A stretch of DNA of 64,000 nt from assembly GCF_030159855.1 (NCBI RefSeq), contig NZ_BSNG01000001.1:1984001-2048000 (forward strand), in the 5' to 3' direction. The notes beneath the pieces are model-generated. The model was not told the DNA's origin. It did not search any database and saw only the letters and a list, made by a program, of their open reading frames with translations. Shown here piece by piece: positions 25,371 through 32,737 of the stretch. The stretch's first letter is position 1; every line of letters begins with the position of its first letter. The stretch comes from Devosia yakushimensis (GTDB taxonomy: Bacteria; Pseudomonadota; Alphaproteobacteria; Rhizobiales; Devosiaceae). The position numbers and the translations under genes are program-made.

Positions 25371-25515
25371 CTCGACCCGGAGCAGAGCGCGACCTCCACT
25401 CCCCCGGCTGGCTCCCGGACGCTCGTCGCTGCAGCGCCGCCCGTATTCCGGAAGATGGGGGGAGTATGGGGGCGGTGGCGGGGGTGGGCGATAAGAGGGA
25501 TAGATTGGGGCTCTC

Positions 25516-25635
25516 GTTACCCCCTCCTAGCCTCCCCCTGATAGGGGGCGGGACCTCTCCACTCTTGGGACTGGATCGAGTTTTTATCACCAGGCGGTCC
25601 CTCCCCCTATCAGGGGGAGGTTAGGTGGGGGTAAC
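25516..25635. repeat. Long inverted repeat, 33-bp arms
   Basis: Left arm 25516-25548 and right arm 25603-25635 match at 31 of 33 positions as inverted copies and begin GTTACCCCC. Each arm itself contains CCCCCTGATAGGGGG or its complement, a second-level palindrome. The 54 bases between are unrelated. It lies four bases from the stop codon of the PH-like gene. Confidence 0.85.
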
Positions 25636-25639
25636 CCCG

Positions 25640-26239
25640 TCACAGCGTCGCGAAGGCCTTGGTGGCGGTTTCGGCGTTGCGGCGGGCGCGGTTGGTGGCG
25701 TGTTTGGCCAATTGGGCGGCGCCGGAATGGAACTGGGAGAATGTGACCTTGCGGGCGTCATGAGTGGCAATGGTGATGCCGCGCCAATTGGGGCGCACCG
25801 AACGGACATCGGACCAGGCAAGGCTGGTCTGCCTGCCGAACGCGGTCTGGTGCTCGAGCAGGGTATTGTTCCAGCGGACCTTGGTGAAGAGGCCCCCCAC
25901 GCCAATGCCGAAGGCCCCTGCCCCCAGCAGCACGGCGGCGGCGAAGGCCGCGATCATCTGCGTGGGATCGACGATGCGAATGCTGCCGACGAAGATGACG
26001 GCGGACATGAGCACCACGGCCAGTGCAGCGGCGCCGTAACAGGCGAAATATTCAACCATCGAGGGGCGCAATTCGGACCAGCCATCGATGCTGGCGGCCT
26101 CTTCGCCCTGCACCAGGCGGAGCGCCAGGAAGGCGGCGTAGCCGAAAGCGACAACTCCGGCGGCGCGGGCGAGCGGCAGGTTGGCGGCGGCGGGAACATG
26201 TTTGAGGAAAAGAAGGACGACGATCACGACAAGTGGCAT
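25640..26239 (-). CDS. Hypothetical membrane protein with C-terminal PH-like domain
   Basis: A protein of 199 residues. Four hydrophobic segments (about 2-17, 25-44, 65-85 and 92-116) are followed by a soluble C-terminal part of about 80 residues that reads like a bacterial PH domain: TAFGRQTSLAWSDVRSVRPNWRGITIATHDARKVTFSQFHSGAAQL. I base this on the W-S-D-V-R-S-V strand pattern typical of such domains. The ATG at 26239 has AGGA seven bases upstream. The gene ends right at a long inverted repeat. The function is unknown. Confidence 0.65.
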   Translation of the reverse strand: MPLVVIVVLLFLKHVPAAANLPLARAAGVVAFGYAAFLALRLVQGEEAASIDGWSELRPSMVEYFACYGAAALAVVLMSAVIFVGSIRIVDPTQMIAAFAAAVLLGAGAFGIGVGGLFTKVRWNNTLLEHQTAFGRQTSLAWSDVRSVRPNWRGITIATHDARKVTFSQFHSGAAQLAKHATNRARRNAETATKAFATL

Positions 26240-26437
26240 TGCCACTTCCTGCCAACGCAAGGGCACTATTGCTCTCCAAAACTGGGGGCCGGCGACGCGA
26301 GATCGGCAATTCCACCGCGAATCTAGCAAGGATCGCGGATTTGACCATTAACATTTTCGGGAAGCGGCCCTGCGGCGGCATGGCTTCGGCTTTTTTGCCA
26401 CAAGTCAGGCAGCGGAAAAGCTCATGCAGCGATTCAA

Positions 26438-26467
26438 GGCGCTGGCAGATTGAGTCATGCCAGCGCC
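26438..26467 (-). terminator. Possible terminator hairpin after the SMR exporter gene
   Basis: A perfect 10-bp stem (GGCGCTGGCA with TGCCAGCGCC) and 10-base loop begins 16 bases after the exporter's stop codon. No U-tract follows on the minus strand. Confidence 0.35.
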
Positions 26468-26483
26468 GCAAGCATCTGAAAAA

Positions 26484-26798
26484 TCAGGACAATAGTTTGA
26501 GGCCGGCAATGCCCGCGATGATCAGGCCGATCGAGGCGAGGCGGGCCACGGTGGCCGGGTCGCCGAACAGATACATGCCCAGGATGGCGGTGCCGACCGT
26601 GCCGATACCGGTCCAGACGGCGTAGCCGGTGCCGACCGGCAGGTCGCGCAGGGCAATGCCCAACAGGGCGATACTGATGATCATGGCGCCGACAGTCAGA
26701 ATGGTCGGCATGGGGCGGGTGAAGCCCTCGGTATATTTGAGGCCGATGGCCCAACCCATTTCAAAGACGCCGGCAATGGCAAGATAGACCCAAGCCAT
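26484..26798 (-). CDS. sugE: SMR family guanidinium exporter (Gdx/SugE)
   Basis: A four-helix membrane protein of 104 residues. The essential glutamate is at residue 13 in AGVFEMGWAIGLKYTEGFTRPMPT; the segment W-A-x-G-L-K-Y-T-x-G-F-T-R-x-x-P separates the Gdx/SugE subgroup, which exports guanidinium, from EmrE-type multidrug exporters. GTGYAVWTGIGTVG in helix 3 is also conserved. It works as an antiparallel homodimer coupled to proton import. AGGAG lies eight bases before the ATG. The leader contains a two-hairpin guanidine-II riboswitch, which independently supports the substrate assignment. Confidence 0.92.
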   Translation of the reverse strand: MAWVYLAIAGVFEMGWAIGLKYTEGFTRPMPTILTVGAMIISIALLGIALRDLPVGTGYAVWTGIGTVGTAILGMYLFGDPATVARLASIGLIIAGIAGLKLLS

Positions 26799-26805
26799 GG
26801 GATTT

Positions 26806-26866
26806 ACTCCTAGCTATGGCGGGTCGTCCCGGCCGGAAAATTTGGAAATGCGAGGTCGTCCACGCG
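26806..26866 (-). promoter_or_regulatory. Guanidine-II (mini-ykkC) riboswitch
   Basis: Read on the minus strand, two short hairpins with the diagnostic ACGA loop precede the exporter gene: CGTGGACGACCTCG (26864-26851) and CGGGACGACCCG (26831-26820), 19 bases apart. The second lies about ten bases before the AGGAG ribosome-binding site at 26810-26806. This is the class layout: two ACGR-loop hairpins just upstream of the Shine-Dalgarno sequence, turning translation on when guanidine binds both loops. The gene controlled is the expected one. The first stem has one U-U mismatch. Confidence 0.85.
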
Positions 26867-26910
26867 TTTGAGACATATAGGGGAACGGGATCGAAAGGTG
26901 AAGTGCTCTC

Positions 26911-26931
26911 CCGGACCATCGGATGGTCCGG
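26911..26931. promoter_or_regulatory. Perfect 21-base palindrome, possible operator
   Basis: CCGGACCATC and GATGGTCCGG are exact inverted 10-mers around a single G. It lies upstream of both the guanidinium exporter (minus strand) and the YqiJ-like gene (plus strand). The short centre suits a homodimeric regulator better than an RNA hairpin. The cognate regulator is not identified. Confidence 0.45.
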
Positions 26932-27035
26932 CAATGCAGAGCTTGACCCGGTGGCAGGCGGCCTCAATATACAGTCCATAAAAGGCCGGAAGGCGCCGGG
27001 CGCATGGGCCCAATCGACCAGCGGGGGGCTAGCCG

Positions 27036-27674
27036 ATAGACATTTTCGCAAACGAAACCGCGCCATTTGCCGTTGCACTGGGCCTGACCTGCGCCATTGC
27101 GATTATCGAGCTTGCCGGCCTGCTGCTGGGCGCCCAGCCGTCGGCGGCGGTGGACAGCGCCCTGCCTGACTTCGATGCCGATGTCGGCGAGATCGAACTG
27201 GGGCCGCTGAGCCAGACGCTGAGCTGGCTCAGCTTCGGCAAGCTGCCGGCGCTGGTGGTCATCATTCTTTTTACCGCGAGTTTCGGGCTGATCGGCTTTG
27301 CCGGGCAGGAAGTGCTGCGGCGCACGCTGGGCTTTGCGCTCGACCCATGGGTGGCGAGTATCCCAGCGGCCATAGCGGCGGCTTTTGCCACGCGCCATCT
27401 GGGGCTGGGTCTCGCCCGGATCATGCCCAAGGAGGAGACCGAGGCTGTCAGCACCAAGGCCTTTGTGGGCCGGGTGGCGACGGTGTTTCGCGGCATTGCC
27501 CGCGTCGGACATCCGGCTGAAGCAAAGCTCGTCGATATTCACGGCAAGACGCATTACCTGCTGATCGAGCCCGATGCGGGCGAAGTGGATATGCCGGAAG
27601 GTTCGGAAGTGGTGATCATCCGGCAGGAGGGGCCGGTCTATCGCGCGATTACCCGGCTCAAACCAATCGAATAA
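27036..27674 (+). CDS. YqiJ-like NfeD/OB-fold membrane protein, apparent ATA start
   Basis: The family-like reading frame begins after a TAG at 27030-27032 and runs about 212 residues. The N-terminal helix (FAVALGLTCAIAIIELAGLL) lies before the first standard start codon (GTG 27150), and it is needed to match the usual length of about 210 and the N-terminal membrane segment. GGGGGG sits seven bases before ATA at 27036, which would read (M)DIFANETAPF. Two more hydrophobic segments (about residues 70-90 and 100-118) and a C-terminal OB-like domain with GKTHYLLIEPDAG and EGSEVVII follow. YqiJ works with the flotillin YqiK, whose ATG overlaps this stop by one base. The start codon is my inference; GTG 27150 is the conventional alternative. 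Confidence 0.75.
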   Translation: MDIFANETAPFAVALGLTCAIAIIELAGLLLGAQPSAAVDSALPDFDADVGEIELGPLSQTLSWLSFGKLPALVVIILFTASFGLIGFAGQEVLRRTLGFALDPWVASIPAAIAAAFATRHLGLGLARIMPKEETEAVSTKAFVGRVATVFRGIARVGHPAEAKLVDIHGKTHYLLIEPDAGEVDMPEGSEVVIIRQEGPVYRAITRLKPIE

Positions 27675-29566
27675 TGCCACCAAAGGTCAAGACGCCGGCA
27701 AACGTCAAAGATATGCCGGACGCCGCCGGATCGCCGGCAGTTCCACAGCCTAACCAGCCTTCGCCCACACCCATGGGCACATTGACAGAAAACCCGCCAA
27801 CGCCGTTGGCCCCGCAGGAGACCAGCCCCGTGCCCCAATCGCTTTTCGATATCCTGACCATCCTTGCCGTCATCCTGGTCGCGCTGTTTGCGATCGGCCT
27901 GGTGTTTTCCCGGCTCTACCGCCGCTCGTCCAAGGAGGTGAGCTTCGTGCGCACCGGCTTTGGCGGGCAGAAGGTGATCATGAATGGTGGCGCGCTGGTG
28001 TTTCCGGTGCTGCATGAGCAGATCCCGGTCAATATGAACACGCTGCGGCTCGAAGTGCGCCGCGCGGCCGACCAGGCGCTGATCACCAAGGATCGCATGC
28101 GGGTCGATGTGCAGGCCGAGTTCTATGTGCGGGTGCAGCCGGTGGTGGAATCCATCGCCAATGCTGCCCAGACACTGGGCCGCCGGACCATGGAGCCATC
28201 GGCGCTCAAGGAATTGGTGGAAGGCAAGTTCGTCGACGCCCTGCGTGCCGTGGCCGCCGAAATGGCGATGGAGGAACTGCATGAGCAGCGTGTCAGCTTC
28301 GTGCAGAAAGTGCAGGCGGCGGTGTCGGAGGACATTCTCAAGAACGGGCTGGAGCTGGAATCGGTGTCGCTCACCGGGCTGGACCAGACCAATCGCGAAT
28401 TCTTCAACCCGGACAATGCCTTCGACGCGGAAGGCCTGACCAAGCTGACGCAGGCGATCGAAGAGCGGCGCAAGACGCGCAATGACATCGAGCAGGAAAC
28501 CCAGGTGCTGATCGAGCGCAAGAACCTGGAAGCGGAAGCACAGAAATTCCAGATCGCGCGTGACAAGGAATTCGCCCGGCTCGAGCAGGAGCGCGAAATC
28601 CAGGTGCGGATGGCCGAGCAGTCGGCGCTGATCAAGCAGCAGCAGTCCGAGCGCGAGCGGGAGGCCGAGGAGGCCCGGATTCTGGCGGCGCAGCAGGTGC
28701 GGCAGGCCGATATCGCATCGGGGCAGATCGTCCAGGAGCGTGAAATCGCCACGGCCCTGGCGGTCGAGGCGGCGGCAGTGGACAAGGCCAAGCAGATCGC
28801 CCTGGCCGAGCAGGCACGCGATATCGCCGTGTCGATCAAGAGCAAGGAAAAATCGCAGGCTGATGCGGCGGCCGACGAGGCGCGGGCCGTGGCCGCCAAG
28901 GCTGCCGAAGAAGTGACGACCTCGCGCCAGACCGCCATTGCCGAACGCGAAAAGGCCATTCAGCTGATCGAGGCGCGCAAGGCGGCTGAGCAGCAGGCCA
29001 TTTCGATCACCGTCGCCGCCGAAGCGGAGAAGGCGGCCGCACAGGACCGCGCCGAGGCGCTACGGATTGCCGCGGAAGCCGACGCGGAAATGGCGCGCCT
29101 CAATGCCAAGGGTTCGGCCGATGCCGAAAAGCTCAAGGCAGAGGCTGCCGCTGCGACCTACAAGGTGGAGGCGGAAGGCAAGCGCTCGGTGAACGAGGCC
29201 AGCAATACGCTCTCGCCCGAGCAGATCGCCATGCAGGTGCGCATCAAGCTGATCGAGGCCCTGCCCCAGATCATCGCGGAAAGCGTCAAGCCGATGCAGA
29301 ATATCGATGGCATCAAGATTCTGCATGTGGACGGGCTCAATGGCCCCAGCCAGGCAGCGGCAGGCGAAGGCGCGGCGGCAAATGGTGGTGGCTTGGCTGA
29401 CCAGGCTGTGGCTGCTGCCTTGCGCTATCGCAGCCAGGCTCCGTTGATCGATGCGTTGATGAGCGAGCTGGGCCTGTCAGGCGGCACGCTCGATGGTCTG
29501 GCGAACTCGGTGACAAGCGGGACGGCCGTGGCAAAGCCGGAGATCGAGACGAAGACGAGGAAGTAA
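27674..29566 (+). CDS. Flotillin family protein (YqiK-like)
   Basis: A protein of 630 residues. A proline-rich, probably disordered segment (1-55) is followed by one transmembrane helix (about 58-80, LFDILTILAVILVALFAIGLVF), the SPFH/band 7 domain (about 85-260), and a long alanine/glutamate-rich coiled coil (about 260-530) that drives oligomer formation. The C-terminal part contains MQNIDGIKILHVDGL, typical of flotillins. These proteins form membrane microdomains, with the coiled coil in the cytoplasm. The ATG overlaps the YqiJ-like stop as TAATG, and the GFA gene overlaps its stop the same way, so three genes form one coupled operon. The disordered N-terminus is longer than in E. coli YqiK. 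Confidence 0.92.
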   Translation: MPPKVKTPANVKDMPDAAGSPAVPQPNQPSPTPMGTLTENPPTPLAPQETSPVPQSLFDILTILAVILVALFAIGLVFSRLYRRSSKEVSFVRTGFGGQKVIMNGGALVFPVLHEQIPVNMNTLRLEVRRAADQALITKDRMRVDVQAEFYVRVQPVVESIANAAQTLGRRTMEPSALKELVEGKFVDALRAVAAEMAMEELHEQRVSFVQKVQAAVSEDILKNGLELESVSLTGLDQTNREFFNPDNAFDAEGLTKLTQAIEERRKTRNDIEQETQVLIERKNLEAEAQKFQIARDKEFARLEQEREIQVRMAEQSALIKQQQSEREREAEEARILAAQQVRQADIASGQIVQEREIATALAVEAAAVDKAKQIALAEQARDIAVSIKSKEKSQADAAADEARAVAAKAAEEVTTSRQTAIAEREKAIQLIEARKAAEQQAISITVAAEAEKAAAQDRAEALRIAAEADAEMARLNAKGSADAEKLKAEAAAATYKVEAEGKRSVNEASNTLSPEQIAMQVRIKLIEALPQIIAESVKPMQNIDGIKILHVDGLNGPSQAAAGEGAAANGGGLADQAVAAALRYRSQAPLIDALMSELGLSGGTLDGLANSVTSGTAVAKPEIETKTRK

Positions 29567-29898
29567 TGACGGTCTCAGGCAGTTGCCATTGTGGCGCGGT
29601 GCAGTTCGAGGCCGCTTACGCGCCGACAGATATCAACGATTGCCAATGCAGCCATTGCCAGAAGCGGGGCGTGCTCTGGGCTTATTACAGTCCCCGGGAC
29701 GTTAGCGTGACCGGGTCCTTTTCCACCTATAGCTGGGGCGTGAAAAGGACACGGTTCCATTTCTGCACAGTGTGCGGCTGCACGACGCATTGGACGGCGG
29801 CCGATCCGAAGCGGGATCGCATGGCGATCAATACGCGGCTATTGCCGCCCGAGGCGGTTGCCGCCGCAGTTGTGAGGCAATCGCCGGGGCCGCGGTGA
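29566..29898 (+). CDS. GFA family zinc-binding protein
   Basis: A protein of 110 residues of the glutathione-dependent formaldehyde-activating (Gfa/Mss4-like) fold. Zinc-binding cysteines are visible: SCHCGAV at residues 7-9, CQCSHCQKRG at about 27-32, and CTVCGCTTHW at about 67-72. Despite the family name, most members have no proven role. Its ATG overlaps the flotillin stop codon (TAATG), so it is translated from the same message, although a functional link with microdomains is not established. Confidence 0.88.
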   Translation: MTVSGSCHCGAVQFEAAYAPTDINDCQCSHCQKRGVLWAYYSPRDVSVTGSFSTYSWGVKRTRFHFCTVCGCTTHWTAADPKRDRMAINTRLLPPEAVAAAVVRQSPGPR

Positions 29899-29917
29899 AA
29901 GGGGCGAAGGCCCCTTT
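29898..29917. terminator. Bidirectional terminator-like hairpin
   Basis: AAAGGGGC and GCCCCTTT (8 bp, loop GAAG) lie in the 30-base gap between the convergent GFA and helicase genes. The AAA and TTT ends give each strand a short U-run. Confidence 0.55.
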
Positions 29918-29928
29918 CGTCAACCCGA

Positions 29929-31857
29929 CTAGATCTGCGGCTTGCGCTTGGGTTTGTGATCCTTGCCGGCGGGCTTATCCTTTTTGGGATGCGCGGCCGC
30001 ATCGGATTTTCCGGCCCATTTCGGTTTGCCCTTGTCCTTGGCCGGTGCCTTGGGGGCGCGGGGCTTGTCGAATTCCTTGCGGGGCGGACGGGGAGCCTCG
30101 GCCGGTTCGGCGCGGAAATCATCGGCGCCCAGACCAGACGAGCCATAACGCTGCTTGCGGTCGGCGCGCTCGGGGCGGGGGGCGGCCGGATCATAGCGTT
30201 CGACCGGGCCGGGCGGCCTTTTGGCCGACGGACGCGGACCGGAGGGGCGTTCACCGGGGCCATCGATGGGCGAAATGGTGACGCCGCGTTCGCCTGAGCC
30301 ATTGCGCTCGATGGTGGCGGCAAAGGCATCGGCCTTGCCGGCGGCCACTTCGAAATGGGTTTCGGTGTCGAAAATGCGGATCGAGCCGATGGCTGCCTTG
30401 GTCACATTGCCAGCCTTGCACAGCATGGGCAGGACCCAACGCGGCTCGGCCTTGTGCTTGCGGCCCAGATTGACCTTGAACCAGGTGCCACCCTCGAATT
30501 TTTCGCGGGTGCGCGGGTCCTTGTCGCCGGGCTTATCGGGCATGGCGTTTTCGGTGACGTCCTCGGGGGCAGGACGGGCAGCGAGCTGCTTGCGCAGATA
30601 GGCGGCGGCGATGGCTTCGGGTGTGTAACGGGCGAGGAGCTGGCCAACGAACTCGGCCTCTTCCTCGGCGACCGGCGCGCTAAGCGCGGCATTGGAGAGG
30701 ATGCCTTCGCGGTAGCGGGCGTCGATTTCGGCCGCGGTGGGCGGCCGCATCATGGAGACGTCGAGCTTGGCAAATTTGAGAATGCGCTGGGCGACGTTGC
30801 GGCGATGCATGGGCGCGATGATGACGCAGGTGCCCTTGCGCCCTGCCCGGCCAGTGCGGCCCGAACGGTGCAGCAGCGTATCCGGGTTGGTCGGTAGGTC
30901 GGCGTGGATCACCAGGTCGAGTCCGGGCAAATCGATGCCGCGGGCGGCGACGTCGGTGGCAACGCAGATATGGGCGCGGCCATCGCGCATGGCCTGCAGC
31001 GCATTGGTGCGCTCGGACTGGGAGAGTTCGCCGGACAGGGTCACGACGTCAAAGCCGCGATTATGCAGGCGCGCGGAGAGGTGTTTGACGCCTTCGCGGG
31101 TGGAGGCGAAGACGATGGTGTTGACCGCTTCGAAATAGAGCAGCGTGTTGATGATGGCGTTTTCGCGCTCGGCGGCGGGGACCAGCATCAGCTTGTAGTC
31201 GATATCGGCGTGCTGCTCATTGGCGCTGGTGGCGGCGACGCGCAGGGCATCGCGCTGGAAGGTCTTGGCGAGCTGGGCGATGGGCCGCGGTACGGTTGCG
31301 GAGAAGAGCAGCGTGCGGCGGTCTTCGGGGGCGGCGTCGAGGATGAATTCGAGGTCTTCGCGGAAGCCCAGGTCGAGCATTTCGTCGGCTTCGTCGAGCA
31401 CGACGGCGCGGAGCGCGGACATGTCGAGGGCGCCACGGGTGATGTGGTCACGCAGGCGGCCGGGGGTGCCGACGACGATATGGGCGCCACGTTCAAGCGC
31501 GCGACGCTCGGTGCGGGCATCCATGCCGCCAACGCAGGAGGCGGTGCGGGCGCCGGCTTCGGCATAGAGCCAATCGAGTTCGCGCTGCACCTGGAGGGCG
31601 AGTTCGCGGGTGGGGGCGATGACCAGCGCCAGAGGGGCGCCGACTTCGGTGAAGCGCTCGGCATCACCCAGCAGGGTTGGGGCAATGGCCATGCCGAAGG
31701 CGACGGTCTTGCCGGAGCCGGTTTGAGCGGAGACGAGCAGATCGCGGCCAGCGGTTTCATCTTCGATGATGGCGGCTTGCACGGGCGTCAGCGTCTCGTA
31801 CCCCTTGGCGGCAAGGGCACGGGCGAGCGGAGCAAGAATGGTTTCAGGCAGGGACAA
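29929..31857 (-). CDS. DEAD-box RNA helicase (DeaD/DbpA-like)
   Basis: An RNA helicase of about 642 residues from a TTG start. Motifs in order: Q motif TLTPVQAAII, Walker A AQTGSGKT, PTREL, TPGRL, DEAD box, SAT, then VFASTREG, ATDVAARGIDLPG and HRSGRTGRAGR. A DbpA-type RNA-binding domain (about 465-545) and a basic, proline- and lysine-rich tail follow. It remodels structured RNA in ribosome assembly, mRNA decay or cold adaptation. I chose TTG 31855-31857 (MSLPETILAPLARAL) because the codons before it lie in a repeat-like, low-complexity stretch; ATG at 31947 or 31944 would add about 30 residues there. A ndk-operon terminator lies upstream. Confidence 0.9.
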   Translation of the reverse strand: MSLPETILAPLARALAAKGYETLTPVQAAIIEDETAGRDLLVSAQTGSGKTVAFGMAIAPTLLGDAERFTEVGAPLALVIAPTRELALQVQRELDWLYAEAGARTASCVGGMDARTERRALERGAHIVVGTPGRLRDHITRGALDMSALRAVVLDEADEMLDLGFREDLEFILDAAPEDRRTLLFSATVPRPIAQLAKTFQRDALRVAATSANEQHADIDYKLMLVPAAERENAIINTLLYFEAVNTIVFASTREGVKHLSARLHNRGFDVVTLSGELSQSERTNALQAMRDGRAHICVATDVAARGIDLPGLDLVIHADLPTNPDTLLHRSGRTGRAGRKGTCVIIAPMHRRNVAQRILKFAKLDVSMMRPPTAAEIDARYREGILSNAALSAPVAEEEAEFVGQLLARYTPEAIAAAYLRKQLAARPAPEDVTENAMPDKPGDKDPRTREKFEGGTWFKVNLGRKHKAEPRWVLPMLCKAGNVTKAAIGSIRIFDTETHFEVAAGKADAFAATIERNGSGERGVTISPIDGPGERPSGPRPSAKRPPGPVERYDPAAPRPERADRKQRYGSSGLGADDFRAEPAEAPRPPRKEFDKPRAPKAPAKDKGKPKWAGKSDAAAHPKKDKPAGKDHKPKRKPQI

Positions 31858-31960
31858 TGGGAGACTTTCGGATGGGTGAGAACCCCCACCCGGCCCTCCC
31901 CTTAATGGTCGGGAGGAAGCGAAGGAGTTCAGATTTTGGTGCATCATAGCACAAACAAGC

Positions 31961-31985
31961 AAAAAAGGCCGCCCGGCGGGCGGCC
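31961..31985 (-). terminator. Intrinsic terminator of the ndk-tautomerase operon
   Basis: On the minus strand GGCCGCCC pairs with GGGCGGCC around GCC, followed directly by TTTTTT. It lies 25 bases after the tautomerase stop codon and isolates this operon from the helicase gene downstream. Confidence 0.9.
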
Positions 31986-32010
31986 TCGTATTTTCGGAGG
32001 CGTCGAGGGG

Positions 32011-32214
32011 TCAGGCCTTGGGCTGCTTGCGCAGTTCGGCGACCGATTTGCCCTTGTGGCCCCAGTTTTCCAACGGCACATCCTCAATGACGATGTGGGT
32101 GGTTTCCGGGCTCTTGCCAAGCACCTTGACCATCACGTCCGTAATGCCGGCGATGACCTCGGATTTCTGTTCCGGGGTGGCACCTTCGAGAATGCGAACG
32201 CTGATGAAGGGCAT
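32011..32214 (-). CDS. 4-oxalocrotonate tautomerase family protein
   Basis: A subunit of 67 residues of the tautomerase superfamily. After removal of Met the N-terminal proline (MPFISVRILEG) is the catalytic base. The family pattern ATPEQKSEVIAGITDVMVKVLGKSPETTHIVIEDVPLENWG is complete, including the tryptophan of the active-site edge. Oligomers convert 2-hydroxydienoates or related compounds; with no degradation genes nearby the real substrate is unknown. It follows ndk with a one-base TAATG overlap, so both are co-translated. Confidence 0.92.
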   Translation of the reverse strand: MPFISVRILEGATPEQKSEVIAGITDVMVKVLGKSPETTHIVIEDVPLENWGHKGKSVAELRKQPKA

Positions 32215-32636
32215 TAGCCGACCAGTTCGTCGTCGTTGAAGAAGAACTTGATTTCTTCGGCAGCGGTCTCGGGAGCGTCCGAGCCGTGCACGGAGTTTTC
32301 GCCGATCGAGAGGGCGAAGTCCTTGCGGATGGTGCCCTCGGCGGCATTTGCCGGGTTGGTCGCGCCCATGACGTCACGGTTCTTGAGGATGGCGCCTTCG
32401 CCTTCCAGAACCTGCACGACGACTGGAGAGGCGATCATCTGCTCGACCAGCTCGCCGAAGAAGGGGCGTTCCTTATGGACCGCGTAGAAGCCTTCGGCCT
32501 GGGCGCGGGTCATGTGGATCTTCTTGAGCGCGATCGGACGCAGGCCGGCGTCTTCGAACTTGGTCAGGATCTTGCCGATGAGGTTACGACGGACGGCATC
32601 GGGCTTGATGATGGAGAAAGTGCGTTCGATCGCCAT
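32214..32636 (-). CDS. ndk: Nucleoside diphosphate kinase
   Basis: A protein of 140 residues that transfers phosphate from ATP to nucleoside diphosphates through a phosphohistidine. The start MAIERTFSIIKPDAVRRN, the NPANAAEGTIRKDFA loop, and the catalytic H117 in ENSVHGSDAPE are all present. AAGGA lies nine bases before the ATG; a longer in-frame extension to 32858 is not family-like. It is co-transcribed with the tautomerase gene and ends at a strong terminator. Confidence 0.97.
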   Translation of the reverse strand: MAIERTFSIIKPDAVRRNLIGKILTKFEDAGLRPIALKKIHMTRAQAEGFYAVHKERPFFGELVEQMIASPVVVQVLEGEGAILKNRDVMGATNPANAAEGTIRKDFALSIGENSVHGSDAPETAAEEIKFFFNDDELVG

Positions 32637-32701
32637 TGAACTGGTCCTTATTGTGAAAGGGCTGAGAAAGGTGCGGCCTTGTAGCCGCAGACTGCGACGG
32701 A

Positions 32702-32731
32702 GACAAGACGGGGCAGCGCAGGACTGCCCCG
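32702..32731 (-). terminator. Probable terminator of the beta-helix surface protein gene
   Basis: On the minus strand CGGGGCAG pairs with CTGCCCCG around a seven-base loop, six bases after the stop codon, followed by the T-rich run TCTTGTCT. Confidence 0.55.
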
Positions 32732-32737
32732 CTTCGT

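Larger units (their letters stand above)
25118..25639. other. Gene-free region with nested inverted repeats
   Basis: This 522-base gap holds no gene I can support. It contains a cluster of inverted repeats (25237-25370), a GC-rich stretch, and a long near-perfect inverted repeat (25516-25635). A minus-strand reading frame of about 138 codons crosses it, but its sequence is low in complexity and does not look like a protein. Confidence 0.6.

Noticed and set aside
25174..25590. Possible 138-residue protein in the gap before the PH-like gene
   Set aside because: It is rich in R, S, P and A, overlaps inverted repeats, and has no ribosome-binding site or recognisable pattern.
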